Assembly: GCA_964556755.1 (NCBI GenBank)
Contig: CAZKXI010000007.1
Location: 79,760 to 143,759 of the forward strand
DNA from: UBA4085 sp964556755
GTDB taxonomy: Bacteria > Acidobacteriota > Aminicenantia > Aminicenantales > UBA4085
Reading direction: 5' to 3'
DNA: 64,000 bases
Shown here: one piece after another, positions 44,559 through 51,796 of the stretch
How the letters are laid out: each line of letters opens with the position of its first letter
Numbering within the stretch: position 1 is the first letter of the stretch
The notes under the pieces: generated by a model
The model's input: the letters and a program-made list of their open reading frames with translations, nothing else
Databases searched by the model: none
What the model was told of the DNA's origin: nothing
Program-made: the position numbers and the translations under genes

Positions 44559-46292
44559 ATGAGACACTCGAAGAGCTGGGCGGCCGCGGCCGCCCTGGCC
44601 GTCGGCCTGCTGGCCGGCGCCTTCGCCTTCGTCGGCCCGGCCCGGACCGAGGCCCCGGACCTGACCCTGACCCCCGACCGCGAGTCCTGCACGGTCATCC
44701 TGGTGGGCAAGGGCGCCTCGACCGACGGGTCGACGATGACGACCCATACCTGCGACTGCGGCGTTTGCGACTGGACCTGGGGGCACGTGCCCGCCAAGGA
44801 CCACAAGCCCGGCGAGATGCGCCCCATCTGGCACATCAACCAGTACATCACCTGGGCCGAGGGCACCAAGTGGCCCCTGGCCACGGTCAAGGGCGCCACG
44901 GGCTTCTCGATTCCCGAAGCGGCCCACACCTACGCCTACCACCACGGCATGTTCGGCTACATGAACGAGAACAACGTGGCCATCTCCGAGTCGACCCTGG
45001 GCACAGTCCGCAAGCTGGTCAACAACACCCCGGCCGCCAAGATCGACCTGACCATGCTGTCCCTGCTGGGCATGGAGCGGAGCAAGACGGCCCGCGAGTG
45101 CATCCAGATCATGGGCGACCTGGCCACGAAGTACGGCTACGGCTTCAACGACGACGGCGAGATGTTCGCCGTGTCCGACCCCAACGAAGTCTGGATCTTC
45201 GAGATCATGCCGGTCGGCCCGCTGTGGACGCCCGAGAGCGGCAAGCCCGGCGCGGTCTGGTGCGCCCAGCGGGTGCCCGACGACCACGTCAGCGTCTGCC
45301 CCAACGAGTCCCGCATCGGCGAGATCAACCTGGAGGACAAGGACAATTTCATGGCCTCCTCCAACGTCGTCTCCTGCGCCGTCGATAACAAGCTCTACGA
45401 CCCGGCTTCCGGCAAGCCCTTCAGCTGGAAGCGGGCCTACTCGCCCGCCCAGGGCTCGGCCCTCAGCAGCAACGGCGGCCGCAGCCGGCTGTGGCGCTTC
45501 CTGGACGTCTGCGCCCCCTCCCTCAAGCTGAACCCGGCGACCGAGAACATGGACCTGCCCTTCTCCGTCAAGCCCGACAAGAAGCTCTCGGTCCAGGACG
45601 TCATGGACCTGACCCGGGACAAGTCCTACGGGACCATCTTCGACCCCGTGGCCGGCATCCGCGGCGGCCCCTTCCAGAATCCCAACTACTACAGCCGGAC
45701 CCGCAAGATCAGCGTGGCCAACGTCGAGTACACCAGCCTGGTCCAGTGCCGGCCCAACCTGCCGGCCCCGATCGGCGGCATCGTCTGGGTGGCCTTCGGA
45801 CCGCAGGACACCGCCGTCTACATGCCCCTCTACGCCGGCATGAACGCCGTGCCCAAGTCCTTCATGGTCGGCGACCACTTCGTCTTCAACCGGGCCTCCG
45901 CCCGCTGGGCCTCCGACTACGTCGACTTCCACACCCAGGTCATCTACAACCAGGCCATCAAGGACGTCGAGAAGGCCCGCCTGGAGTACGAGGGCGGGGC
46001 CGTGCAGAAGATCCCCGAGATCGACAAGGCGGCCCTGGAGCTGTGGGCCAAGAGCCCGGCCAAAGCCCGCGAGTACCTGACCAAGACGGTCATCGACCTG
46101 AACGACAAGATCGTGGCCGGCTGGTGGGACCTGGGCGACAAGCTCCTGGTCAAGTACAACCACCTCGGCTTCTACAACGCCGAGAAGCGGACGCGCGAGC
46201 GGGTCAACGCCTACGGGGCCCAGTGGAACAAGGCCGTCCGCATGGTCGACGCCTGGCTGCAAGAGGATCCGGCGCCCGGCGGGCGCCGCTGA
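44559..46292 (+). CDS. Exported C69-family dipeptidase, second of a tandem pair
   Basis: This 577-residue paralogue of the preceding gene has its own signal peptide and nucleophile Cys44 in RESCTVILVGKGAS. It shares VWIFEIMPVGPLWTPES, KPDKKLSVQDVM and IRGGPFQNPNYY with the first copy. Differences are concentrated near the active-site entry (THTCDCGVCDW versus THTADCGTCDW) and in the C-terminal third, so different specificity is plausible. AAAGGAGAC precedes the ATG. The DUF6305-like gene follows with its own -10. Confidence 0.92.
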   Translation: MRHSKSWAAAAALAVGLLAGAFAFVGPARTEAPDLTLTPDRESCTVILVGKGASTDGSTMTTHTCDCGVCDWTWGHVPAKDHKPGEMRPIWHINQYITWAEGTKWPLATVKGATGFSIPEAAHTYAYHHGMFGYMNENNVAISESTLGTVRKLVNNTPAAKIDLTMLSLLGMERSKTARECIQIMGDLATKYGYGFNDDGEMFAVSDPNEVWIFEIMPVGPLWTPESGKPGAVWCAQRVPDDHVSVCPNESRIGEINLEDKDNFMASSNVVSCAVDNKLYDPASGKPFSWKRAYSPAQGSALSSNGGRSRLWRFLDVCAPSLKLNPATENMDLPFSVKPDKKLSVQDVMDLTRDKSYGTIFDPVAGIRGGPFQNPNYYSRTRKISVANVEYTSLVQCRPNLPAPIGGIVWVAFGPQDTAVYMPLYAGMNAVPKSFMVGDHFVFNRASARWASDYVDFHTQVIYNQAIKDVEKARLEYEGGAVQKIPEIDKAALELWAKSPAKAREYLTKTVIDLNDKIVAGWWDLGDKLLVKYNHLGFYNAEKRTRERVNAYGAQWNKAVRMVDAWLQEDPAPGGRR

Positions 46293-46323
46293 CGTCGGGC
46301 TCGCCGCCCGACGCATGGCGCGC

Positions 46324-46329
46324 TATAAT
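46324..46329 (+). promoter_or_regulatory. Consensus -10 for DUF6305-like gene
   Basis: TATAAT at 46324-46329, 33 bases before the ATG at 46363. A clear -35 is not seen. It offers internal initiation, so the last gene of the cluster can be made at a higher level, as expected for a binding protein. Confidence 0.55.
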
Positions 46330-46362
46330 AGGCGAGGGAACGGTTTCCCAAGGAGTCAACCC

Positions 46363-47013
46363 ATGAACCTGAAGAAGACCTTCGTCCTGATCCTGGCCCT
46401 GGCCGCGGCCGCGTCCCTGGCGGCCGCCCAGACGGCCGTCCCCAAGGCCAAGCTGCCCATCCTGACCACCTCGGCCGGCCAGAGCAACGACGTCAACGCC
46501 CTGAACATCGTCCTCGAGGAGGCCGACCTCAAGTACGACTACTGCGACGTCCCGACCCCCGAGATGGTCGCGGCCGGCGTCGGCCTGGGCAACAAGCAGT
46601 CGGCCGAGGGCTTCCACGTCGAGAGCAACACCGATCTGGCCAAGTTCCCCAAGGGCACGCCCTTCAAGGCCGTCATCGTGGCCATCGGGGCCAGCCTCAA
46701 GGGCATGGGCGCCTCGGGGCTGACCATCGACACCGAGGAGGCCCGGGTCAAGAAGCTCGTCGACTACTGCAAGAAGAACAAGATCTTCCTGGTCGCCGTC
46801 CACGTCGGCGGCGAAGCAGGCCGCGGCCCGGCCGGCAGCGACAACGAGCGGATGATCGACGCCGTCGCGCCCCTGGCCGACTTCATCGTCGTGACCAAGG
46901 ACAGCAACAAGGACGGCCGCTTCTCCAAGATCGCCGAGAAGGGCAAGATCCCCTTCCAGCAGGTCGACTACGCCCTCGGGCTGGTCGACATCGTCAAGAA
47001 GATGTTCAGCTGA
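46363..47013 (+). CDS. Secreted DUF6305-like protein, possible binding component
   Basis: The protein has 216 residues with a signal peptide (cleavage near AAA-Q). The mature part alternates strands and helices like a Rossmann or flavodoxin fold: LPILTTSAGQSNDVNALNIV, FKAVIVAIGASLKGMGASGL, KIFLVAVHVGGEAGRGPAGS, DFIVVTKDSNKDG. TSAGQS, GASxKGxGASG and HxGGExxRG are, as I remember, the marks of DUF6305, a family of unknown function sometimes next to TRAP-type permeases. AAGGAG supports the ATG at 46363; the longer frame at 46315 would include the promoter. It has its own TATAAT and ends the cluster before a strong terminator. Confidence 0.75.
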   Translation: MNLKKTFVLILALAAAASLAAAQTAVPKAKLPILTTSAGQSNDVNALNIVLEEADLKYDYCDVPTPEMVAAGVGLGNKQSAEGFHVESNTDLAKFPKGTPFKAVIVAIGASLKGMGASGLTIDTEEARVKKLVDYCKKNKIFLVAVHVGGEAGRGPAGSDNERMIDAVAPLADFIVVTKDSNKDGRFSKIAEKGKIPFQQVDYALGLVDIVKKMFS

Positions 47014-47040
47014 CCCCCGCGGGTCCCGCTAGCTCCGCCA

Positions 47041-47068
47041 GGGCGGCGCTTCGGCGCCGCCCTTTTTT
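47041..47068 (+). terminator. Rho-independent terminator
   Basis: GGGCGGCGC (47041-47049), loop TTCG, GCGCCGCCC (47054-47062), then six T. A perfect 9-bp stem with a stable UUCG-type tetraloop, 27 bases after the DUF6305-like stop. It closes the cluster. Confidence 0.93.
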
Positions 47069-47075
47069 ATTAATA

Positions 47076-47099
47076 GGGGTACAGTATACGTAATTCCCC
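47076..47099. repeat. REP-like remnant
   Basis: A 24-base stretch beginning GGGGTACAGTATACG and ending AATTCCCC, so the ends GGGG/CCCC are complementary. It resembles the GGGGACA...AATTC elements at 24872 and 62001. It sits in an AT-rich gap (47069-47140) between the terminator and the next promoter. Confidence 0.35.
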
Positions 47100-47136
47100 A
47101 TTTATTTTGGTTTTGTTATTTCGCGGCCGCTTTTTT

Positions 47137-47165
47137 TTGACACGTAGAGCCGGCCTCTGTTATAT
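47137..47165 (+). promoter_or_regulatory. Sigma70-type promoter
   Basis: TTGACA (47137-47142), 17-base spacer, TTATAT (47160-47165). It serves the M14-type gene whose ATG is at 47200 with CCGGAGG upstream. Confidence 0.65.
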
Positions 47166-47199
47166 AGGCACGTCGGAATTCCTTCCTCCGGAGGCCCTC

Positions 47200-50019
47200 A
47201 TGCCCGTTCGGAAAAGACTCCCCCTGCTGCTTCTCGCCCTAGGCTGCCTGGCTTCGACGGCTTTGGCCGCCGCCCCGACCTCGCCCAAGGCCTTCTTCGG
47301 CCACCCGGTCGGCGACGATTATCAGATGATCAACTACACCCGGCTGACGGCCTACTGGAAGAAGCTGGACGCCGAGTCCGACCGCATGACGGTCGTCGAT
47401 ATCGGCCGCAGCGAGGAAGGCCGGCCCATGATCATGGCCATCATCTCCTCGCCGGCCAACCTCCGGCGGCTCGACCGCTACAAGACGATCGCCCGCCGCC
47501 TGGCCCTGGCCAAGGACCTGACGGATGCCGAGGCCCGCCGGCTGGCCGGCGAGGGCAAGGCGGTCGTCTGGATCGACGGCGGCCTGCACGCCACCGAGGT
47601 CGTCGGCGGCCAGGCCATCATCGAGCTGGCCTGGCAGATGGTCAGCGGCCGGGACGCCGAGACCCTGAGGCTCCTGGACGACGTGATCCTGCTGCTCTGC
47701 CCCTGCAACCCCGACGGGCTGGAGCTGGTGGCCGACTGGTACATGCGGGAGAAGGACCCGGCCAAGCGGTCCATGAGCGGCCTGCCCCGCCTCTACCAGA
47801 AGTACATCGGCCACGACAACAACCGCGACTTCTACATGGTCACCCAGTCCGAGAGCGAGGCGGTCAGCCGCCAGCTCTACATCGAGTGGCACCCTCAGTT
47901 CCTCTACAACCAGCACCAGACCGGGCCGTCGGGGACGGTCCTCTTCTGCCCGCCCTTCCGCGATCCCTTCAACTACGACTTCGATCCGCTGGTGCCGATC
48001 GGGACCGACCTGCTGGGCCTGGCCATGCACGAGCGCTTCGCGGCCGAGGGCAAGCCCGGCGCCATCATGCGCGGCGGGGCCGGCTACTCCACCTGGTGGA
48101 ACGGCGGCCTGCGCAGCACCGGCTACTTCCACAACATCCTCGGCATCTTGACCGAGATCATCGGCAACCCGACCCCGATGGACATCCCCTTCCTGCCGGC
48201 CCGCATGCTGCCCAGCGGGGACTATCCCTACCCGATCATGCCCCAGAAGTGGCACTTCCGGCAGTCGATCGACTACTCCCTCACGGCCTGCAAGGCGATC
48301 ATGAATTTCGCCTCGCTGCGCCGGGAGGACGTCCTCTGGAACCGCTACGTCATGGGCCGCAACGCCATCGCCAAGGGCCGGACCGACACCTGGACCTTCA
48401 AGCCGCGCGACGTGGCGGCCGTCCAGGCCAAGATCGAGGCGGACCGGGCCGCGGCCGGAGGCGCGGGCGCGGCGGGCCAGGCCCCGGCCGCGGGACCCGG
48501 CGGGATGCGGGGCGGCGGGGTGGCGATGAAATACTACGAGGCCCTGCGCGATCCGGCCAAGCGGGATCCGCGCGGCTTCATCCTGCCGGCCGACCAGCCG
48601 GATTTCCTAACCGCGACCAAGCTCGTCAACACTCTGATCAAGAGCGGGATCGCCGTGCATCGGGCCGTCCAGCCGTTCACCGTGGCCGGCAAGAGCTATC
48701 CGGCCGGCTCCTTCGTAGTCAAGGCCGATCAGGCCTTCCGCTCGCACCTGATATCCATGTTCGAGCCGCAGGACCATCCCGACGACTTCCCCTACCCGGG
48801 CGGTCCGCCCCGCGCCCCCTACGACAGCGCCGGCTGGACGGTCGCCTTCCAGATGGGCGTCGCCTTCGACCGCGTCCTGGACGCCTTCGACGGGCCTTTC
48901 CAGGAGATCCAGGGCTTCGCCAAGCCTCCCGCGGCCGGAACGGGGGCCGGCGCGGATCGGGCAGCCGGCTTCCTGATCAGCCACCGGATCAACGATGCCG
49001 CCATTGCCGTAAACCGGGTCCTGAAGGCCGGCGGGGAGGCGTATTGGCTCCAAGAGCCCTTATCGGCCGGCGGCAAGAGCCATCCGGCCGGGACGATCTA
49101 CATTCCAGCTAAGGCCGGGATCCTCCCCGTCCTGGAAAAAGCGTCGCAAGAGCTGGGACTGCCGATCGAGCCCTCAGACCTGAAGCCGGCGGGCCGGGCC
49201 ATCCGCATCCGGCCGGTCCGGATCGGGCTGTGGGACACCTATGGCGGCTCGATGGACTCGGGCTGGATGCGCTGGCTGCTGGAGAAGTTCGAGTTTCCCT
49301 TCGAGGTCGTCTACGCCCCGACTCTGGACGCCGGGAACCTGGCGGCCAAGTACGATGTCCTGATCTTCGTCGAAGGGGGCATCCCGGCTCCCGCTTCACA
49401 GGGGCGGGCGGGTGGCTTCGGGGGAGGCTTCGGCCCGGCGGTGCCGGCCAACATTCCCGACGAGTTCAAGGCCATGGTGGGTCGGGTGACGGCCGAGAAG
49501 ACCATCCCCAAGCTCAAGGAGTTCCTGGAGGGCGGCGGCACCGTGCTGGCCATCTCCGGCTCCACGTCGCTGGCGTATCATCTCGGGCTGCCGATCGCCA
49601 ACCATCTGCTCGAGAAGGCTTCGGGCGGGAAAGAGATTCCCGTCGCCCGCGAGAAGCTCTACGTCCCGGGCTCCATCCTCAGGGTCAAGGTCGACGCGTC
49701 CCACCCGCTCTCGTACGGCATGCCCGAGGACGTCGACGTCTTCTTCGACAACAGCCCGGTCTTCGACCTGCGGCCGGAAGCCTTCGGCGCGGGACTGCGG
49801 GCCGTGGCCTGGTTCGGGGACGTCAATCCCCTGCGCAGCGGCTGGGTCTGGGGGGATCACTACCTGAGGCGCGGCGTGCAGGTCATCGAAGCGCCGGTGG
49901 CCAAGGGCAAGCTCTTTCTCTTCGGGCCGGAGATCGCCTTCCGCGGCCAGCCGCACGGGACCTTCAAGTGGCTGTTCAACGGCATCTTCCTCGGTCCCTC
50001 GCAGGAAGCGAAGCTCTAA
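47200..50019 (+). CDS. Large secreted M14 zinc carboxypeptidase-type protein
   Basis: The protein has 939 residues and a signal peptide. The M14 catalytic domain (about 30-390) has the zinc motif His130-Ala-Thr-Glu133 in GGLHATEVVGGQ, a Pro-Cys-Asn-Pro-Asp-Gly segment (CPCNPDGLELV), and GHDNNRDFYM, a known element of M14 proteins. IEWHPQFLYNQHQ gives a candidate third zinc His. Residues about 430-460 are a Gly/Ala-rich linker, and the C-terminal half (about 470-939) has alpha/beta segments ending in a glutamine-amidotransferase-like fold (GLWDTYGGSMDSGWMRWLLEKF, KYDVLIFVEGG). It likely degrades peptides in the periplasm. It is not part of the preceding cluster, being separated by a terminator and promoter. 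Confidence 0.9.
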   Translation: MPVRKRLPLLLLALGCLASTALAAAPTSPKAFFGHPVGDDYQMINYTRLTAYWKKLDAESDRMTVVDIGRSEEGRPMIMAIISSPANLRRLDRYKTIARRLALAKDLTDAEARRLAGEGKAVVWIDGGLHATEVVGGQAIIELAWQMVSGRDAETLRLLDDVILLLCPCNPDGLELVADWYMREKDPAKRSMSGLPRLYQKYIGHDNNRDFYMVTQSESEAVSRQLYIEWHPQFLYNQHQTGPSGTVLFCPPFRDPFNYDFDPLVPIGTDLLGLAMHERFAAEGKPGAIMRGGAGYSTWWNGGLRSTGYFHNILGILTEIIGNPTPMDIPFLPARMLPSGDYPYPIMPQKWHFRQSIDYSLTACKAIMNFASLRREDVLWNRYVMGRNAIAKGRTDTWTFKPRDVAAVQAKIEADRAAAGGAGAAGQAPAAGPGGMRGGGVAMKYYEALRDPAKRDPRGFILPADQPDFLTATKLVNTLIKSGIAVHRAVQPFTVAGKSYPAGSFVVKADQAFRSHLISMFEPQDHPDDFPYPGGPPRAPYDSAGWTVAFQMGVAFDRVLDAFDGPFQEIQGFAKPPAAGTGAGADRAAGFLISHRINDAAIAVNRVLKAGGEAYWLQEPLSAGGKSHPAGTIYIPAKAGILPVLEKASQELGLPIEPSDLKPAGRAIRIRPVRIGLWDTYGGSMDSGWMRWLLEKFEFPFEVVYAPTLDAGNLAAKYDVLIFVEGGIPAPASQGRAGGFGGGFGPAVPANIPDEFKAMVGRVTAEKTIPKLKEFLEGGGTVLAISGSTSLAYHLGLPIANHLLEKASGGKEIPVAREKLYVPGSILRVKVDASHPLSYGMPEDVDVFFDNSPVFDLRPEAFGAGLRAVAWFGDVNPLRSGWVWGDHYLRRGVQVIEAPVAKGKLFLFGPEIAFRGQPHGTFKWLFNGIFLGPSQEAKL

Positions 50020-50023
50020 AGGG

Positions 50024-50127
50024 AGGGGTCAGGTCTTAAGATTCAAGTTATCTCTCTCGACCGTCAACGCGCGTTGTCAGATAACTTGAATCTTAAGACC
50101 TGACCCCTATTGAGACCTGACCCCTAT
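50024..50127. mobile_element. REP/MITE-like palindromic element
   Basis: Perfect 30-bp inverted repeats at 50024-50053 and 50079-50108 flank a 25-base centre that contains the palindrome CAACGCGCGTTG (50065-50076). GACCTGACCCCTAT at the right end (50097-50110) is directly repeated at 50114-50127. The signature GGGGTCAGGTCTTAAG is typical of REP elements mobilised by RAYT-type (REP-associated tyrosine) transposases. No transposase is in the window. The second copy covers the stop codon of the ferredoxin-like gene. Confidence 0.8.
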
Positions 50128-50975
50128 CTGACAATCTGGCCGTCGATGCCGACGACCACCTTGAGCGGCCGCAGGTCGGAGCCGGCCCGCTCGACGGCCT
50201 CCTCGATCATCCGCCAGAGGCCGCCGCAGCAGGGCACGGTCATGACGGCGACGGTCAGAGAGCGCAGCTCGTTGTTCGCGATGATATCCGCCAGCTTCTC
50301 GATATAGCCCTCGGTATCGTCCAGCTTGGGGCAGGCGATGACCACCTTGCGCCCCTTGAGCAGGTCCCGGTGAAAGCTTCCGAGGGCGAAGGCCGTGCAG
50401 TCCGCCGCGACCAGCAAGTCGGCGTTCTTGAGATAAGGAGCGAAGGGCGAGACCAAGTGGAGCTGGACGGGCCACTGGGTCAGCTCCGAACGGGCCGCCG
50501 GACCCTCGCCCGCGACGGCGACCGCGGCCGGCTCGCGCTTGATCTCGCGGGCCGCGCTCCCGGGGCAGCCGCAGGCCACGGCGCGGCGTGGGGCGGCGTC
50601 CGCTTTCTCAGGCCTATCTCCGGCATGACGACCGTGCCCATGGCCCCCGGGGTGCCCGTGGTCATGCCCGTGGCCGTGACGGCCGCCGGCGGCGATGCCG
50701 TGAACGCTTTGGGCGGCTTCCCGTCCGCGCGTCTTCAAGACATGGCTGTAGGCCGCCTGGGGATCGTAGGCCTCGCCCTCGCGCTCCACGATCTTGAGCG
50801 CCCCGGTCGGGCAGACATCCAGGCAGGCCCCCATCCCGTCGCAGTAGAGCTCGCGGACCAGAACGGCTTTATTCTCCCCGTCCAGCTGCAGGGCGCCCTC
50901 GGCGCAGGCCGTGGTGCAGAGCCCGCATCCATCGCAGAGGTCGCGGTTGATCTCGATGATTTTGCGCTTGGCCAT
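50124..50975 (-). CDS. 4Fe-4S protein with His-rich linker and C-terminal redox domain
   Basis: The protein has 283 residues and no signal peptide. Residues about 10-65 are a ferredoxin domain: CDGCGLCTTACAEGAL has the usual CxxCxxC plus Cys spacing, while the second cluster site is YCDGMGACLDVCPTGAL. A linker of about 50 residues (85-135) contains HGHGHDHGHPGGHGHGRH and may bind nickel, zinc or similar ions. The C-terminal 150 residues (PVQLHLVSPFAPYLKNADLL, AADCTAFALG, VVIACPKLDDTEGY, MTVPCCGGLWRMI) keep several Cys. I remember such proteins from anaerobes with a supposed role in metal or electron transfer, without a proven function. GGAGGA precedes the ATG. The stop lies in a REP-like element. 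Confidence 0.85.
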   Translation of the reverse strand: MAKRKIIEINRDLCDGCGLCTTACAEGALQLDGENKAVLVRELYCDGMGACLDVCPTGALKIVEREGEAYDPQAAYSHVLKTRGREAAQSVHGIAAGGRHGHGHDHGHPGGHGHGRHAGDRPEKADAAPRRAVACGCPGSAAREIKREPAAVAVAGEGPAARSELTQWPVQLHLVSPFAPYLKNADLLVAADCTAFALGSFHRDLLKGRKVVIACPKLDDTEGYIEKLADIIANNELRSLTVAVMTVPCCGGLWRMIEEAVERAGSDLRPLKVVVGIDGQIVR

Positions 50976-50993
50976 GGTGTCCTCCGAAGGGGC

Positions 50994-51035
50994 AGTCTAC
51001 AGGAAGCGCGGGGCCCGGGCTTTGACCGAAGTCAA
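50994..51035 (-). promoter_or_regulatory. Candidate class II Crp/Fnr-activated promoter
   Basis: The perfect palindrome TTGACCGAAGTCAA (51022-51035) lies upstream of a TAGACT -10 (50999-50994, reverse strand) with no good -35. With the usual start 7 bases after the -10, the palindrome centre falls near -41.5, the class II activator position. It should control the ferredoxin-like gene. Confidence 0.65.
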
Positions 51036-51042
51036 GACGCTC

Positions 51043-51660
51043 TCAGCCCAGACGGGACTTGAGGCCGGGGCAATCGAGAACCCGGATGGACGGGCCGCGG
51101 ACCTCGATCAGCCCATCGTCGCGAAGCTGGCGCAGGCTCCGGGAGAGCGTCTCGGACACCGTGCCCAGGGACTTAGCCAGCTCGCCCTTGCTCATCGGCA
51201 GATCGACGAGGCATCCGCCGGGCCCGCCGCAGCGGGAGAGGAGGAATTCGGCCAGGCGCTGGGAGACCGTCCGCATGCCCAGGCTCTCGACCCGGCCGGA
51301 CAAGCTGACGCATTTGCGGGCCAGGAGGCGGACGAAGAAGCGGGCCGCCTCCGGATCGGCTTCAATGGCCCGCTCCACAGCCGCGGCCGGGAAGGCCAGG
51401 ACCCGGCTGTCGCGCGACGCCTGGGCAAAGAAGGGGAAGCGGCCGCGAACCAGGGCGAAGGCTTCCCCGACGAAGTCCCCCGCCGCTAAGCGGGTCACCT
51501 CCATCTCGCGGCCCTGGTCATCCAGCTTGAAGACCCGGATCTCGCCCTGCTGGAGATAATAGAACGCCGCCGCGGCCTCGTCGGCCTCGAAGAGGGACTC
51601 GCTCTTGCCCAGGCGCCTCTCCCGGCCCAGATATCGGATAGCCTCCGGCAGCTTATTCAT
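51043..51660 (-). CDS. Crp/Fnr family transcription regulator
   Basis: The protein has 205 residues: cyclic-nucleotide-binding-like N-terminal domain (about 10-120; FYYLQQGEIRVFKLDDQGREM, LAAGDFVGEAFALV), a dimerisation helix, and a winged helix (about 140-205; SKGELAKSLGTVSETLSRSLRQL as recognition region). The N-terminus lacks the Cys cluster of FNR, so oxygen sensing by an iron-sulphur centre is unlikely; haem or nitric-oxide sensing as in DNR/HcpR-type relatives is possible. The adjacent palindrome at 51022 is a probable target. TATAAT six bases before the ATG makes it leaderless. It lies 67 bases upstream of the ferredoxin-like gene on the same strand. Confidence 0.9.
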   Translation of the reverse strand: MNKLPEAIRYLGRERRLGKSESLFEADEAAAAFYYLQQGEIRVFKLDDQGREMEVTRLAAGDFVGEAFALVRGRFPFFAQASRDSRVLAFPAAAVERAIEADPEAARFFVRLLARKCVSLSGRVESLGMRTVSQRLAEFLLSRCGGPGGCLVDLPMSKGELAKSLGTVSETLSRSLRQLRDDGLIEVRGPSIRVLDCPGLKSRLG

Positions 51661-51666
51661 GCTCCG

Positions 51667-51672
51667 ATTATA
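51667..51672 (-). promoter_or_regulatory. Consensus -10, leaderless regulator gene
   Basis: Reverse strand TATAAT (51672-51667) lies six bases before the ATG at 51660. No Shine-Dalgarno is possible. Confidence 0.6.
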
Positions 51673-51796
51673 ATACGGGAGGGGTCGGGTCGTGCTAGCG
51701 GGTGAAGGGGCGGGCTCCTTTGTCCTTGAGACCGGCCCGCCGTTCGAATATGATGAGCAGGTGTCGTCCGCCTATTCTCCCGGAGGTCTCTTCATC

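Noticed and set aside
42810..46316. Reverse-strand open frame of 1168 codons antisense to the C69 genes
   Set aside because: It is a GC-rich shadow: composition is dominated by Gly, Val, Asp, Leu and His in a pattern mirroring the two forward genes, which have signal peptides, catalytic Cys and ribosome sites. No domain is recognisable in it.
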